Origin: Platynereis dumerilii
Lineage: Eukaryota > Annelida > Polychaeta > Phyllodocida > Nereididae
Length of the DNA stretch: 64,000 nucleotides
NCBI GenBank assembly: GCA_026936325.1
Contig: JAPTHN010000019.1
Span: forward strand, 8,520,253-8,584,252
Direction of reading: 5' to 3'
Notes under the pieces: generated by a model
The model's database searches: none
The model's input: the letters and a program-made list of their open reading frames with translations, nothing else
Told to the model about the DNA's origin: nothing
Part shown: piece by piece, positions 32,790 to 45,060 of the stretch
How the letters are laid out: each line of letters opens with the position of its first letter
Position numbering within the stretch: the first letter of the stretch is position 1
Position numbers and translations under genes: made by a program

Positions 32790-34435
32790 AACAATAACAA
32801 TAACAACTAGAATACTAAATTGCACTGCAATTTAAAGGAAGAACTTCCCTTCCCTTCCTATCCCTTCCCTTCCTTCCAATCCCTTCCCTGCCCTGCTATT
32901 CTAGTTCCTTGCATTCCTTTCCTTTCCATTGCTTAATAGTGTGTTTAGGTTGTCCTGGAGCGAAACATCACTGCTGCATTGACCTTCCCAGCAATAGTCC
33001 ATGGAACTGTGAAAACAGGCACACATACTCATATATCGCTTGGCATGGAGCCAGGCCTTTTGTGGGCGATGGTACCACCCTGAAAGCAATACTTTGATGA
33101 AACCCTAACCCTAATGATTTGTTATGGACAAACCATAAGAGCTAGGAAGATGTGCTTACATACACACAGAGGGCAAGCAGTCAGCAACATGTCAAATTAG
33201 TTTTAAGTGATTTGCAGCAGTATTTCACAAGTTATAATTTAATTATAAATTTAATGGAAAAAATATGAGGTTATTTGCAAACAATAGGGCAACCAATAAG
33301 CAACATATCATATCAATTTTAAGTCATTTGAAACATTATTGGAAGAGTTTAAATAGGATAAAAAAATTCATGGTAGGAACATTTGCTTACATGGAAAAAT
33401 AGAACATAAAATTAGCGATAAGTCAAATTAGTTTTAATTGATTTTAATGAATACTTAATGAGTTATAATTGAGAACACAAAAAAATTCATGTAAAATTGG
33501 CTTTTGCTCTGAGGTACATGGTTACATTAAATGAAATGAAGTCCTTAATTTTACGCATCCTTTAACATTTTTTTAGTGAAATTTGAGTCATTAGGAAACA
33601 AGTTATTTGCACTTGAATTTTGAAATTTAAAAAAATTCTCTAGGAAAAAGTATTTGATTTAGGTAAATTTCCTTTGGCCACATTATAGGGGTCTAGGCTG
33701 AGCATCACAAAAAAAATATTCATGAACATCCATCAAGATCTTCATAGGTTTTTGTAGCATAACGTGTTTTTCTTGACCCGAAAAGTGACATGAAATTTTC
33801 ACTGTTAAGCGAATTTTTCTCCTAGGCGCTCAAGGGAATAATGCTACATATCATTGGAGAGCTGACATTCTAAGCTTTCCAAAAATGGTTTTCTTTTTCT
33901 TCTTGGTTAATTATTAAGGGAGTTACAGCCCTTCAAAAGTTGCACTTTTGAGGCCATGTGGCACAAAAAGTATTGGACCTGGGGTCCCATACTTTTGCAT
34001 AGACAGTATACCCAAGTAGTACTACTCATTTCCTGGAGGACATGAAAATCTAATAATGGCATCATGCTTTTTCATGAATTACCCCTTGAAATTCCGGTAT
34101 TCCAAAATTTTAACCTTTTTTTTCTCTGAAACTTTTCCCCATTTGCATCCCTGATATTCCTTTCTGCACTGCGCATTTCCTTGAAGAACATGAAGAAAAA
34201 ATTTCACAATGATCCAACCAGCAGTTTTCTCTAAACCGAATGCAGAAATTTTCAATGTATAATCGCTGTAATTCCCATGTAGTGCGTAATTCCCATGCGT
34301 AATTCCCACCCCTGGAGGAGTTTCATGATATCCCTATGCAATTATACTTTCATGGAGATACAAGGCATAGTTTTTGAGTAATGCATCATTTTAGAAATGG
34401 CCAAAAGTGGTCAGAAAAATAATAATAAATATCAA
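32790..34435. other. Intergenic stretch with no gene seen
   Basis: Holds a degenerate CCTTCCCTT tract (32846-32935). Two AACCCT units at 33101-33114 are too few to call telomeric. No gene recognised. Confidence 0.45.
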
Positions 34436-34438
34436 TAA

Positions 34439-34511
34439 GAACTTCCCTACGGGAAGTTCTTAATAAGAATACGTACAATATCAAGAAGAACTTCCCTAAG
34501 GGAAGTTCTTA
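34439..34511. repeat. Two near-identical hairpins at the LINE 3' end
   Basis: AAGAACTTCCC/GGGAAGTTCTT palindromes with three-base loops lie at 34439-34463 (loop TAC) and 34487-34511 (loop TAA). They sit just after the reverse transcriptase stop, where LINE 3' ends often carry structures recognised by their own enzyme. Confidence 0.75.
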
Positions 34512-35619
34512 ATTATTACATTAATGGTACATGTAGCTTCGACATAAAAGACAGTCTAAAACCTTACACTTCCAATGTCTCATCATATTCTTAAACTCAT
34601 TAACATTCTTACATCTCTTCAGATTTACAGGTAGGGAGTTCCACAGTTTTGCACCTGCATAACGAATGGTGTTATATCCATATGTTTTAGTCTTAAACTT
34701 ATATAAATCAAATTTAAGGTCATCCCTTAATTCATAATTGCTGTTTCTACGAACAAAAACATTAACATAGGCAGGTACAAGGTTATTTTGACATTTAAAC
34801 ATGTGTAAAGCAAGACATTTCAATCTACATAAAACCAATGTGTCACAGTCTAAAGCAGTGAGTAGTTCCTCGTAGCTGCTCTCATAGTTTTTTACTACAA
34901 GACGGAGTGACCTTTCATATATCTTTTCTACTTTTTTGACAGATGTTAGATTTCCAAAATGCCAGATTAAAGGACAATATGAAAACATAGAGGTAACAAA
35001 GGCATTTACGATTGCCAGTTTCTCTGCCTTTCCCTGCATTAGGTGGGAGACTCTCCTTGTTATGCTTAGGTTTCTACTGGCCATTCTACAAAGCTTAGCT
35101 ATATGTTCTGTATAGTTCAGGTTGCAGTCTAATGTCATACCAAGCAATTTGACTGACTTGACTGAAGATAGCACATTTTCTGCAATATCGACATCATGAC
35201 TTGAATTGGTTTGACCCTTGTCTAACACCATAAATTGAAATTTTGTAGGGTTTGCCTTTAACATATTCTCCTGAAACCACTTCAAGCAATATACAGTTGT
35301 TTCATTCAGTTTGCTCTTAACATTATCTATATTGTCTCCAATCACTGCAATCGTATTGTCGTCAGCATAATTGTAGACACAGCCTTCAATACTGAACAAC
35401 ATATCATTCAAGAATATCTTAAAGATTAGTGGTCCCAGGATGCTGCATTGAGGGACCCCCTTTGTGAGGTTATACCATTCACTCTTGGCCCCGTAGTGCT
35501 TTACTCGCTGTGACCTGTTAGCTAAATAACTTGCAATAAGGGTGCAGGAATTCAAATCAAGTCCATAATTGTGTAGCTTAGATATTAGCAGCTTGTGAGG
35601 TAGGCAGTCAAACGCCTTA

Positions 35620-37029
35620 CGAGGGGTTTTCCAAAAGTTCTGTCCAACTTGCCATAAGTTTTGCAATATTTAACACAAAAACATGATATTTGGGTCCGAG
35701 GATATGGAAGTAATTTGCAAATGATCCTGAAAAAATCAGAGCATAGAAACAAAAATAAATGCTTAATTTGTTGCCATGGAAATCAAAAGTCATGAAATGC
35801 GGCCCAGGGCACAATTAGGGACACATATTCATTATATCTTGTCAAAATATGTAATTTTTCCCAGGGTTACAGGACAAGAAACATGTTAAAAATAATCCCT
35901 AACATTTCACAAATTCTTGTAATAATGAACTTGACGCTGACTACATTTCCTATGACCTTATATCCCTTAAAAAATCAATGCCTCACAGTCCTTATATTAA
36001 GATCACAGTTGGTGTTTCATAGACTTTTTATTCTTTACGATGGGTTTTCCGTAAGTTCTGTCCAGCCTGTCACAACTTTTGCTAGATTTTAAATATAAAA
36101 ATGATATTTGGGTCAGTTGATATTGAGATAATTTGCAAATGATCCCCAAGAAAATCAGATCATAAAAGTAAAAATAAATTGTTGACTTGTTGCTATGGAA
36201 ACCAAAAGTAATGAAATGCGACCGAGAGCTGGTTAACAGAAACATACTTGACACATCGTGTAAAATATGTAATTATTACAAGAGATATAGAAGAGGATTT
36301 TTCCAAAACATTCATAGTCATTTCACAACTTTCAAAAATAATGACTGGGACCTTGTAAAAACCTTTTCTCGAACTTTCTATCCATTTCTAAGTATGATAC
36401 CTCAGTCTTCATGTTAAGGTTAGTTTTGGAATTTTCCAGTCTTCTTTTCTTAGGTGTTCCATTGTGTCTTCTCTTCATCCAGAAAAAGTTTGACCAATTT
36501 TTAATTGGTTCTGTCACTCATACTGTCTTCCTTGTATGCATGATAAAAGGTTCTTACACTCTCTGCTAGTTTTATCCAATTAAAATGGAAAAATGTAACA
36601 GGTACATATGATGTCATCAATATCCAAAAAATTTTTCTTCTCGTAAAAAACTGAGAAACTACATGAGTAATGGTAAAGTAACTGAGATGTAACAAAAATA
36701 CCAGATTCCATTGTTATTAATGATTTTACAATTAACTGATTATATTTCATTGAAAAAATTAAGAATATACTTCAATTCAATATGTCAAGACAGAGATAAT
36801 GCAAGCAGGTGTTTAGTTCGTTTTAAGTGAGATCTACAAAGTCTGGGCCGCATTTCATGACTTCTGGTTTCCATGGCAACAGATTAAGCATTTATTTTTA
36901 ATTTTATGATCTGATTTTTTAGGAGTTATTTGCAAATTACGTCAATATTATCTGACCCAAATATCATGTTCTACATCAAATATGGCAAAAGTTATGACTA
37001 GTTGGACAGAACTTATGGAAAACCCCTCG
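35620..37029. mobile_element. 1.41-kb TA-flanked element inside the LINE (mariner-like signature)
   Basis: The element begins CGAGGGGTTTTCC and ends with its complement, flanked by TA at 35618-35619 and 37030-37031. Inverted homology extends about 190 bp from each end (GTTCTGTCCAAC, CCATGGCAAC, ATTTGCAAATTAC). A third copy of the same end starts inside at 36038 (CGATGGGTTTTCCGTAAG), in the same orientation as the left end, so it is a compound of nested or tandem copies. No transposase was recognised. Confidence 0.8.
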
Positions 37030-37777
37030 TACTAAGATCCATCAGTATTGTGCCTACACACTTTCGGTCATCAAGTGCTAATTTCCATTCATCAGTAGCA
37101 TTCATAAGTACATGTTGAGTGCAGTAGTTTTTTCGGAATGCAGACAATTTTTCCAAGAAAAGACTATCAAAATAGGTGTTAATCTGTCTACTAATCATTG
37201 CCTCATAAATTTTTGACATGCTAGTCAGACAGCTTACTGGTCTGTAATTTTCTTTACAGTGTTGCTCTTTTGCTTTATAGATGGGAGAGGTTTCACCTTT
37301 CTTGAGTGTTTGAGGGAATTTGTTTGACAACAACGATGTATTTATCAAACTAGTCACTGGGCCAGCAAGTTCTGTTGCCGCTGACTTAAGAAAGACTGGT
37401 GCAATGTTATCGCACCCAGGTGACTTATTCAGTTTCATACATTTCATGTACTTTAATACTTCTTCACACTGAACTGATGACCATCTTGAGTAGTTGAGTT
37501 CAGTTCAGGATTTTGTGGAGTTTTTCCGTTAAATGTCAACAATAAAACAGCTTTTTTAGGTGGTTACAGCATTATTGAACCAAACCGAAACTGCTGCTTT
37601 GAGAACCGTTTCAGGAACCAGCCAGACTGTACCGGTACGGCCAGTATTTATGTGACCTGTGTAGACCCCTAGTGAATGAGCACTGCAAGATGAAACACAG
37701 TATTTGATGTATGTAAAGTTCTTAGGAAACAGAACTTGAATAAGTTACCAAACTTTCTGACATTTTTCGTCATCAAA

Positions 37778-37993
37778 ATGAAAACTTCTTCATCAATTGA
37801 GTCCAAAATGCGCACTGAAAATCCAACAACAGATATAATATAGATGAATTTATGAACACAGGTGGCAATGACATTGGAATTTCGATTAATGTGGATATAC
37901 ATATTTGATGGATTGCAAATAATTCTCTTGGCCATTGGTACGATTGGTCATATTTTGATCCTTGTGGTCCTGCTTAATAGTAAAGGCAACCAC
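37778..37993 (+). pseudogene. Relic N-terminal part of a third GPCR family member
   Basis: A leader starting at ATG 37778 reads MKTSSSIESKMRTENPTTDI and then meets a stop at the same alignment point as the TAA in the second GPCR. It continues as GNDIGISINVDI, shifts frame, and runs IFDGLQIILLAIGTIGHILI and VVLLNSKGN, matching TM1. Homology stops at 37993, where the long-TIR element at 37994 begins. It is a fragment of a host gene, clearly dead. Confidence 0.85.
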
Positions 37994-40900
37994 AGCGCTC
38001 CTGAAGAAACATTGGGGTTAAAAAAATGAACCGAAAACGGGACCTATACCACCTGAAACTACATGATCATCTGAACGTTTTAAGACAAAAACGAGAAAAA
38101 TCTGTTGGGAATTTTTTGAGAAATTCAATTTTTTGAGAAATTCAATGAAAAGCTTGAAAACATGATTAAACCTATTAGCTTAGCTCTCTTAGCAATTTCA
38201 ATCGAGTTAAAACAATGAAACAGAAATAATTAGCGACTTTCAGTAAATATGACACATTGTTTATCACACACTGTATAAATGCAAAAATGCTGAAAATAAC
38301 CAAATTCTCCATATTTTCAGTCTTTGGGGATTATTAGACAAATTTGTTATCCTTAAACTGGATATGAAAACCTTCATGCAGCTTTTAAAAGGTGAAAGCA
38401 TGTCTAAAACAGATATAAACATGACAAGTAAATATCTTCTCACAGCACCGATTATTATTATTTCAGACAGGTTTCTCATTTGCCCATTCAGTTTATGTGA
38501 TACTATCTATATACTATGGTTCAAATAGAGCAAAGGTGATGCAGGCTGAAGTATTTGACAGTAATATCTAGAATGATATCTGAGGCTAAAGTAAATACAT
38601 CACAATTTAATTTTCTAACATAGGTTTGTGAAATCAGCTGATATATTTTTCTGCATCTGCATTGGAGGCCTAAATTAGGGAAAATATGGTTCAACATTAA
38701 GTCCTATTTGATATTGAACGGAATATCTAAAGTCCTTGGACATAATATAGGCTATGAAAATAGGCATGGCTATTTTTGGCTGTGTGTGGAAATTGGGCTT
38801 GATGTTTGCTACACTTTTTCAGGTACCTTGTACATGCCTAACTGTAGTGAACACTATGGTGGTTGTTTGAATATATATCCTACACCTAATATGGACTTCT
38901 TAATCTGAGAATCTCTTTGAATAGAACAGATTTAGGGAGGTACCAAAACATGCTTGTATACAAAGAATCATAGAATGCAACAGCTGTGGCAACATATTCT
39001 GCACTGCATATCAAGCAGTGGCGGAGCTATGGGGGGGCCTGGGGGGGCCGGGGCCCCCCCAAAAGGATAAGTGGCCCCCCCACTGGCCCCCCCATTTGAG
39101 ATTTGAAAATTTTGAAAAAATAATTGGAGCAGCAACAGTCGCTGGAACATGTCCGTCAAACGTTGTGGCCTTCGTTGGCGCTCACTTATACCCAATTTTC
39201 TCTAGAATGATAGTTGCTCTTTGAAAAGTTCTGAGGCATTTGATAATTTGTGATTTCCTTATTTGAATACATCTAGCAATATTTGTACCGCAGGCAAATC
39301 TTTTAGGTGGTGAGCGACATTTGCCCAAATATCAGGATCTAGATTTAATAACATTCCAAAAGAAATATCTTCGAAACTATTGATTCTTAAATATGTTTTT
39401 TTAATTACTTGCCCAAATTGTTTTGCCTTTTTGTCCGAATCTTGGTGTTTCCTAAACTTTTTGGGGGAGGGTGATTACTCCCCCATCCAGTATGCCTATG
39501 TGATAGCATGTATCTAGAGATTCCATACAACATCTAAAATCAGGGTGTTTTGAGGAAATCTTTCCGTCGCCACTGCTCAGTTAAAGAAATAATGATCTTT
39601 TGAAAGTTTTCTTATTAAACAGATCTGATTTACCAGAGTGATTTGTACAAACTGCTCAAATTTTCATATGTGCATGGAATTTCCCTACATTTTTGGTATT
39701 TATCTCATTTGCACAAATTGCTCCTACCTTTTAGGCCTATTTGATGAGTTGGGTAGATTTCCATCAAAAGGACTTACATAAATTTTCGATTTAGACCTAA
39801 TATATAAAAACATATTAAAAAAAGAGGACATTCTCAGCAGGAATATACTCAAAACTTGCAAAGACAGAACTTTATGAAAAATAAAACAAGAGGCCCATTT
39901 CACTGCTAAAGATACTCTTTGTGACTCATGATAATTGATGAGGTGTCATTTGTCATACTTCTAATATCGGAACCATAGAATCTGTTTCATTACTTTTTGA
40001 TTGTTAAAAACTGATTTTAGTGTAAGTATGAGATGTATGGTCAATTTTTTCATCAGTCACAAAAGATAAGATGGTAAACATTGCTAAGTCATTCGTAAAG
40101 AAGGCTTGTAACGCTGTGTCAATCTTTTGTCCATGTAATGCCACAAAAATGTCGCAAAAATGCCGCTAAAAGTTGGCCCCCCTAGTTCAGACCCTGGCCC
40201 CCCCTTGGCCCCCCCACTCATGGATTTCTGGCTACGCCACTGATATCAAGGCTCGAGAGTTACTCAAGATCAGTAACTGGATAAATTAATTTCCCTCAGA
40301 GGTTTACCTGCTAATTTTCTCTTTCACAATGAGAAAATGGATGTGAACCTGCGTTTTTAAGTCAGTCATTTGGATTTGGAAAGAGCTGTGACAGCTCACT
40401 GTGCAATATATTTATAATAACCATTTTGATGAGGGAGGAGGAAAGTGGTACCATTCTCCTTTACTGAGTCAGGAAACTTTGTGTATTTGTGATCACTGCT
40501 ACCAGCATAATAATGTTTGATAGTTGACAATCTGCTGCAGTCCACTTGAGGCTTGACCAAACGTAATTTTTAGACCCATTTTTCATATTTAAAGCTTTCC
40601 ATGTACATGTCAAGCAAGGTTTAAAGCTTCTCAGCAATAAAGAGTGAAAAAATAAAATAGATGGGTTATTTTGAGTGTTTTTGAATTTTCAGTGTGAGAT
40701 AAACATTACATCGCATTTATTTCAATACAGTCATAACAATATTTTCATTTCATTGTTGTAAAGTGTTTGAAATTCTTAAGGGAGCTAAACTAACAGGTTT
40801 CATTGTGTTTTCTAGCTTGTTTATTGCATTATAAGCCATTTTACATGTATTCAAGTGATGAGATAAACACAATTTTTTAAAACTTGAATTTCTCAAAAAA

Positions 40901-41023
40901 TCCCCAACAGATTTTTTTCGTTTTTGTCTTAAAAATGTTCGTATGATCGTATAGCTTCATGCGGTATAGACCCCATTTTCGGTTCATTTTTTAAACCCCA
41001 ATGTTTCTTCAGGAGCGCTGTGC
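37994..41023. mobile_element. Long-TIR element of about 3.0 kb containing a nested hAT-type insertion
   Basis: CAGCGCTCCTGAAGAAACAT at 37994 has its complement ending near 41023. Inverted homology continues inward for roughly 300 bp or more (ATGAACCGAAAACGGG-like, AGACAAAAACGA, GTTTATC.CACACTG and AAAATAACC words in both arms), with scattered differences. The arms are therefore older than the hAT-type copy inserted at 39016-40242. No transposase frame. No convincing target duplication. Confidence 0.65.
39016..40242. mobile_element. hAT-type non-autonomous element, 1227 bp, copy 2
   Basis: Near-identical to 30576-31805, with the same CAGTGGCGGAGC/GCTACGCCACTG ends. Perfect 8-bp target duplications ATATCAAG lie at 39008-39015 and 40243-40250. 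Nested in the long-TIR element. Confidence 0.92.
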
Positions 41024-41284
41024 TGAGTATGGTAATTAGAAAACAGAAGAGGCTGGTATTGGAAACTCTATCACTGCCCAGTTGTTTCCCCTAAGCCAGT
41101 AAGTTCTTTTGTACAGAGATAACTCCTCCCGTGGGAATGTCTCAAAAGTGACTGATTCCAGGCCATCCAATCAAAGTTTGTTGATTTCAAATTTTCCCAT
41201 GGATTATGAAAATATGTTATTCTTTACAGTCTTGCCCGAGTCTATTTCCCTGAGTGGTTTTACCAAGAGAGCTGAACTTTCCAG

Positions 41285-42770
41285 GTCTATTAAAATGCAG
41301 CTCAGTTGTAGCTGTATGTGATTATCATCAAACTAGATTTGCAAATGATATAACGCAGGACGATAGACCGATAGTGCAGTGTTATGTACACTGCAACCCA
41401 TATGGCTGCATGCAGTTCCTATTATGAAACAAAAGTACATGCTGTAAAAACAATGGTGGCACTTTGTTGTATTCATTCATTTCATTGCGGTAGGTGTCGT
41501 TGAAGTAAGCAGATTGAGGTGAAAGAGTATAAGTAGCATAATATGAATATTTGCATAAGACTTCTGTGAATTCTGACAATTTTGTGTTTGCTCTGAGAGG
41601 TGCATGCAATCTTGAGATGGGATTGATTGATGCACTGTAGACAGTGGGTCTAGGAGTGAAATGGTGAAGCAGGTGGCAGACCAGGATACCAAACAATATA
41701 ATTGAAGGCAAGGGCTTGAGAACAGCTTTAAAATGAGGGTAATATGACGGAGATCCGATGAGCAGAAGTGGGTGAGCCACTGTGCACTATTGAGCTCTGG
41801 CTGGCTATGGTGTGTGTGGATGTTTTTGGCCGGAAAATGGAGCAGTGGCGCCAGTCCCTGGCGATGTCATAAGCGGAACTACTGAGCAGATTCATGCGAC
41901 CCTGGTTGCAGAGGACAGTTGCCGTAGAAAACGTAAATAAGACAGCTGTGGAACTGTTTTCTGCTGTTAGCAGAATGAGAGGATAAATTGATAAAGATAG
42001 GTGCATAGTTGAGGTGAGTGTGAGGGCTGGGAAATGCGTTTTTAGGTGTGGCAGGAGTGAGCATGTCACTCATGATTTTTTTATCCTATACCCGGCAGGG
42101 ATTCTGCGGTTGCTGGCTATGTGGTGTTAGATTTTCATAGAAAGAAAGTGTGTTTGGTCATTTCAGAGAGATATACATCAGTGAAATTCTTTCGAGAGGC
42201 CAAATTAACCTGGCTTAATAACAAGAGCTGTGTTTCCATGTTTGTTAAAATGCAGCTCAGTTGTAGCTGTATGTGATTATCATCAAATTCTTCGGTTGTT
42301 GGCTATGTGGTCAGCCCCTATGTGGTTTTCACAGAAATAAAGTGTGCTCTTAGCCATTTCAGAGCCAGCCGGTCTGGTGAAAAGGGGAACTGCATGCTGC
42401 TGCCACCTGGCACAAAAGTTGATTTTGTATGCTAAAACATTGCTGTCCCAAGAAATAGTTCCAACTTCTTTGCACATTCACAAAATTTCTATTCAACATT
42501 GATGTATACCAGAGTCAGACCCGGCAATCACATTCTGATTAGGCCTGGAACACACAGCTCTGCCAAGGCTGGAAAAAGAAGTGGCAATGTAACAGCGGTC
42601 CACTTGTAGACAGATAGCCAGCCGTTTCAGAAAGGCATACAATCAGTGAAAGCCCTCCGACTGGCCTCAACAGTCAACAAGAGCGTTGTATCCATGTCTA
42701 TTAAAATGCAGCTCAGTTGCAGTGATATACATGTGACTATCATCAATTCGGTTGTTGGCTATATATATGG
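41285..42770. repeat. Dispersed tandem segments with AAAATGCAGCTCAGTTG
   Basis: TTAAAATGCAGCTCAGTTG followed by a GTATGTGATTATCATCAA-like block occurs near 41290, 42245 and 42700. A linked GGTTGTTGGCTATGTGG...CATTTCAGAG block occurs near 42108, 42293 and 42746. These look like decayed units of one larger tandem family. No gene. Confidence 0.6.
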
Positions 42771-42978
42771 TATGTCTATTTCCATGTGATTTTCATAGAA
42801 AGCATGCCTTTATCCATTTCAGAGAGAAAAACCTCAGTTCAAGTTTTTTATTCACTCTCACCACAACTGTGGTATGGAGTACATAAAAGAAAGAAAAAAT
42901 ACCTGCTGACGCCAGTGCTACCCTCGGCCACAGATGCTGCTGTTTCAATACAAATTTAATTGTCATCAAGTTTTAAAA

Positions 42979-43985
42979 AAGATGACCTCTAAGGTCACAG
43001 AAGTAGTTCAGGGTCATTCACGTCAGGAGGCATTGAAGGTCTTGCAGTGATGCACAATCCCTGTGAATTTGGCGATCCATAGTTCAGTGCAAATGCAGTT
43101 ATGTTATACACAGGCTGTTCACAAATATGGCTACTGAGGTCACAGAAAAAGGTCAAGGTCACTCATGCCAGAACTCCTTCAATGTTTTTCTGTAATACAC
43201 AATCCCCATTAGTTTGGTTGTCATGGGATCAATATTTAACTGGAGTTATCATGTACACTAGTTTTTCACAAATATGGCTACCAAGGTCAAAGAAATAGTT
43301 CAAGGCCACTCATGTCAGAATTCCTACGGACAAGGTCTTATGGTAATACACAATCCCTGTTAGTTTGGTGATCCTAGGATCAGTACAAGTGAAGTGATGG
43401 TGTACACAAGTTTTTTCACAAATATGGCCACTAAGGTCACAGAAATAGGTCAAGGTCAGTCGTGTCAAAACTTCCTCAAGGTATTATGGTAATACACAAT
43501 CCCTGTTAGTTAATTGATCCTAGGATCAATACAACTGGAGTTATTGTGTACACAAGTTTTTTCACAAATATGGCCGCCAAGGTCACAGAAATAGGTCAAG
43601 GTCAGTCATGTCAAAACTTCCTCAAGGTATTATGGTATTACACAATCCCTGTTACTTTAGTGATCCTAGGATCAATACAACAGGAGTTATGGTGTACACT
43701 AGTTTTTTCACAAATATGGCCGCCAAGGTCACAGGAGTAGGTCAAGGTCACTCATGTCAGAATTCCCTCAAGGCCTCACAGCGATACACAATCCCTAATA
43801 GTTTTGTGATCCTAGGATCAATACCAGTGGAGTTATCATGTACATAAGCTTTTCACAAACATGGCCACCAAGGTTACAGAAATAGGTCAAGGTCACTGAT
43901 GTCAGAACTCCTTCAAGGTCTTAAAGTGATACAAAATCCCTGTTATTTGGTGATCCTAGGATCAATACAAATTGAGTTATCTCGC
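42979..43985. repeat. Tandem array, about 147-bp unit, about seven copies
   Basis: Starts of the AAGGTCACAG word fall near 42991, 43136, 43283, 43433, 43579, 43725 and 43870, so the unit is 145-150 bp. Each unit also carries ACACAATCCCTGTTAGTTTG, GATCCTAGGATCAATAC, and CACAAATATGGCC at the junction. Five of the seven units contain AGGTCAAGGTCA, a tandem nuclear-receptor half-site. Open frames across the array are shadows of the repeat. Confidence 0.92.
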
Positions 43986-44060
43986 AGACAAGGATGGTGG
44001 ACAGACAGACGGACAGCTAGACAGCCAGACAGACGGACGGACAGCCAGACGGACGCTGCT
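43986..44060. repeat. (GACAGACG)n microsatellite
   Basis: An imperfect GACAGACGGACAGCCAGAC run directly follows the tandem array. Confidence 0.85.
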
Positions 44061-44207
44061 GCACTCTTCAATACCCAGGCCATGTGGACTAGGGTGTGGC
44101 TGGTGCCCCTCAAAAATGAAAAAAATTGGAGGAGACCCCTGTACCAATTTTTACCTTCAGCGAATGAAGTTCGAAGAAGGTATTGTAATCACTTTGGTAA
44201 AAATGCT

Positions 44208-44262
44208 GTCCGTCCGCCGGGTGGGCGGGCGGGCGGGCGGGCGGTCGGGCGGATAGATCGTT
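44208..44262. repeat. (GGGC)n microsatellite
   Basis: CCGCCGGGTGGGCGGGCGGG and further GGCG units; G-rich and able to form quadruplex structures. Confidence 0.85.
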
Positions 44263-44284
44263 TCCGGCCCAGCACTCGGCCTCT

Positions 44285-45060
44285 ATTGAATGCACGTGGA
44301 TGAAATTTGGTACACATCTAGCCTGTATGGTCTAGTTGTGCCTTTTAATGGTCTGACGAATACATCTTAAATACGTTTTGAAATAATTAACAAAATATAA
44401 AAATTATTTTTTTTCGTTTCCTGGCCAAGGCTCAGTCATTATTGCATGTGCATGGATGAAATTTGGTACACATGTGGCCTATATTGTCTAGTTGTGCCTT
44501 TTGATGGTCTCATTGACAGATATTTTGTACTTTTTGAAAAAATGAGAAAAAATATAAAAACATATGTTTTTTTGTTTTTTGGCCTAAGACTCGGTCACTA
44601 TTGCATGTACATGGATAAAGTTTGGTACACATATGGTCAATATGGTCTATTCATGCCTTTTGAAAGGTCTGATGGAAAATATTATATACTTTTTGAAATA
44701 TTAAAAAAATAATAAAAATTTATTTTTTGTTTCTGGCACAACATCCGGTCACTATTCCATAATTATACATTGATGAAGTTTGCTACACATATGGTTTATA
44801 TGGTCTAGTTGTGCCTTTTCATTGTCTGACAGATGGCTCTTCCATAGTTTCTTTAATATTGAGAAAAAATATTTAAAATATATATTTTTTATATCGGAGC
44901 CAAAACTTGCCCACTATTGCATATATACAGTAATGCAATTTTCTAAACAAATCACCTATGGAATGTACTAGTGCTTTTTGATGCGTTATAACACTTTATG
45001 AATCATTGGAAAAACTTCAGAAATTTATAACAGCATTATATTTTTGGTTTTCAACCGACA
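44285..45060. repeat. Second tandem array, about 155-bp unit, four to five copies
   Basis: GGATGAAATTTGGTACACAT and the following TATGGTCTAGTTGTGCCTTT recur near 44299, 44451, 44611 and 44773, with a diverged fifth unit near 44930. Each unit ends in a T-rich tract. Units decay from left to right. It is separated from the 147-bp array only by microsatellite and about 150 bp of other sequence. Confidence 0.85.

Larger units (their letters stand above)
34420..37500 (-). mobile_element. CR1/L2-like LINE, 5'-truncated, split by a DNA element
   Basis: The - strand carries the reverse transcriptase. The N-terminal part is at 37447-37030 (KLNKSPGCDNI, the usual NKSPGPDxI; SPIYKAKEQHCKENYRPVSC; ending GTILMDLS). 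The rest continues at 35617-34521 (KAFDCLPHKLLISKL, GVPQCSILGPLIFKIFLNDM, YADDNTIAVIG with the catalytic ADD). The two parts join cleanly as VGTILMDLS/KAFDCLPH once the 35620-37029 insertion is set aside. The C-terminal frame is open to its stop at 34521, so the insertion is the main break seen. Homology stops at about 37500, an ordinary 5' truncation. The 3' end holds two hairpins (34439-34511). Confidence 0.9.

Noticed and set aside
33101-33114. AACCCTAACCCTAA, telomere-like
   Set aside because: Only two units; expected by chance in this much AT-rich sequence.
43101-44303. Overlapping open frames with recurring MxTSFFTNMAAKVT
   Set aside because: The repetition follows the 147-bp tandem unit in all frames; no protein family matches.
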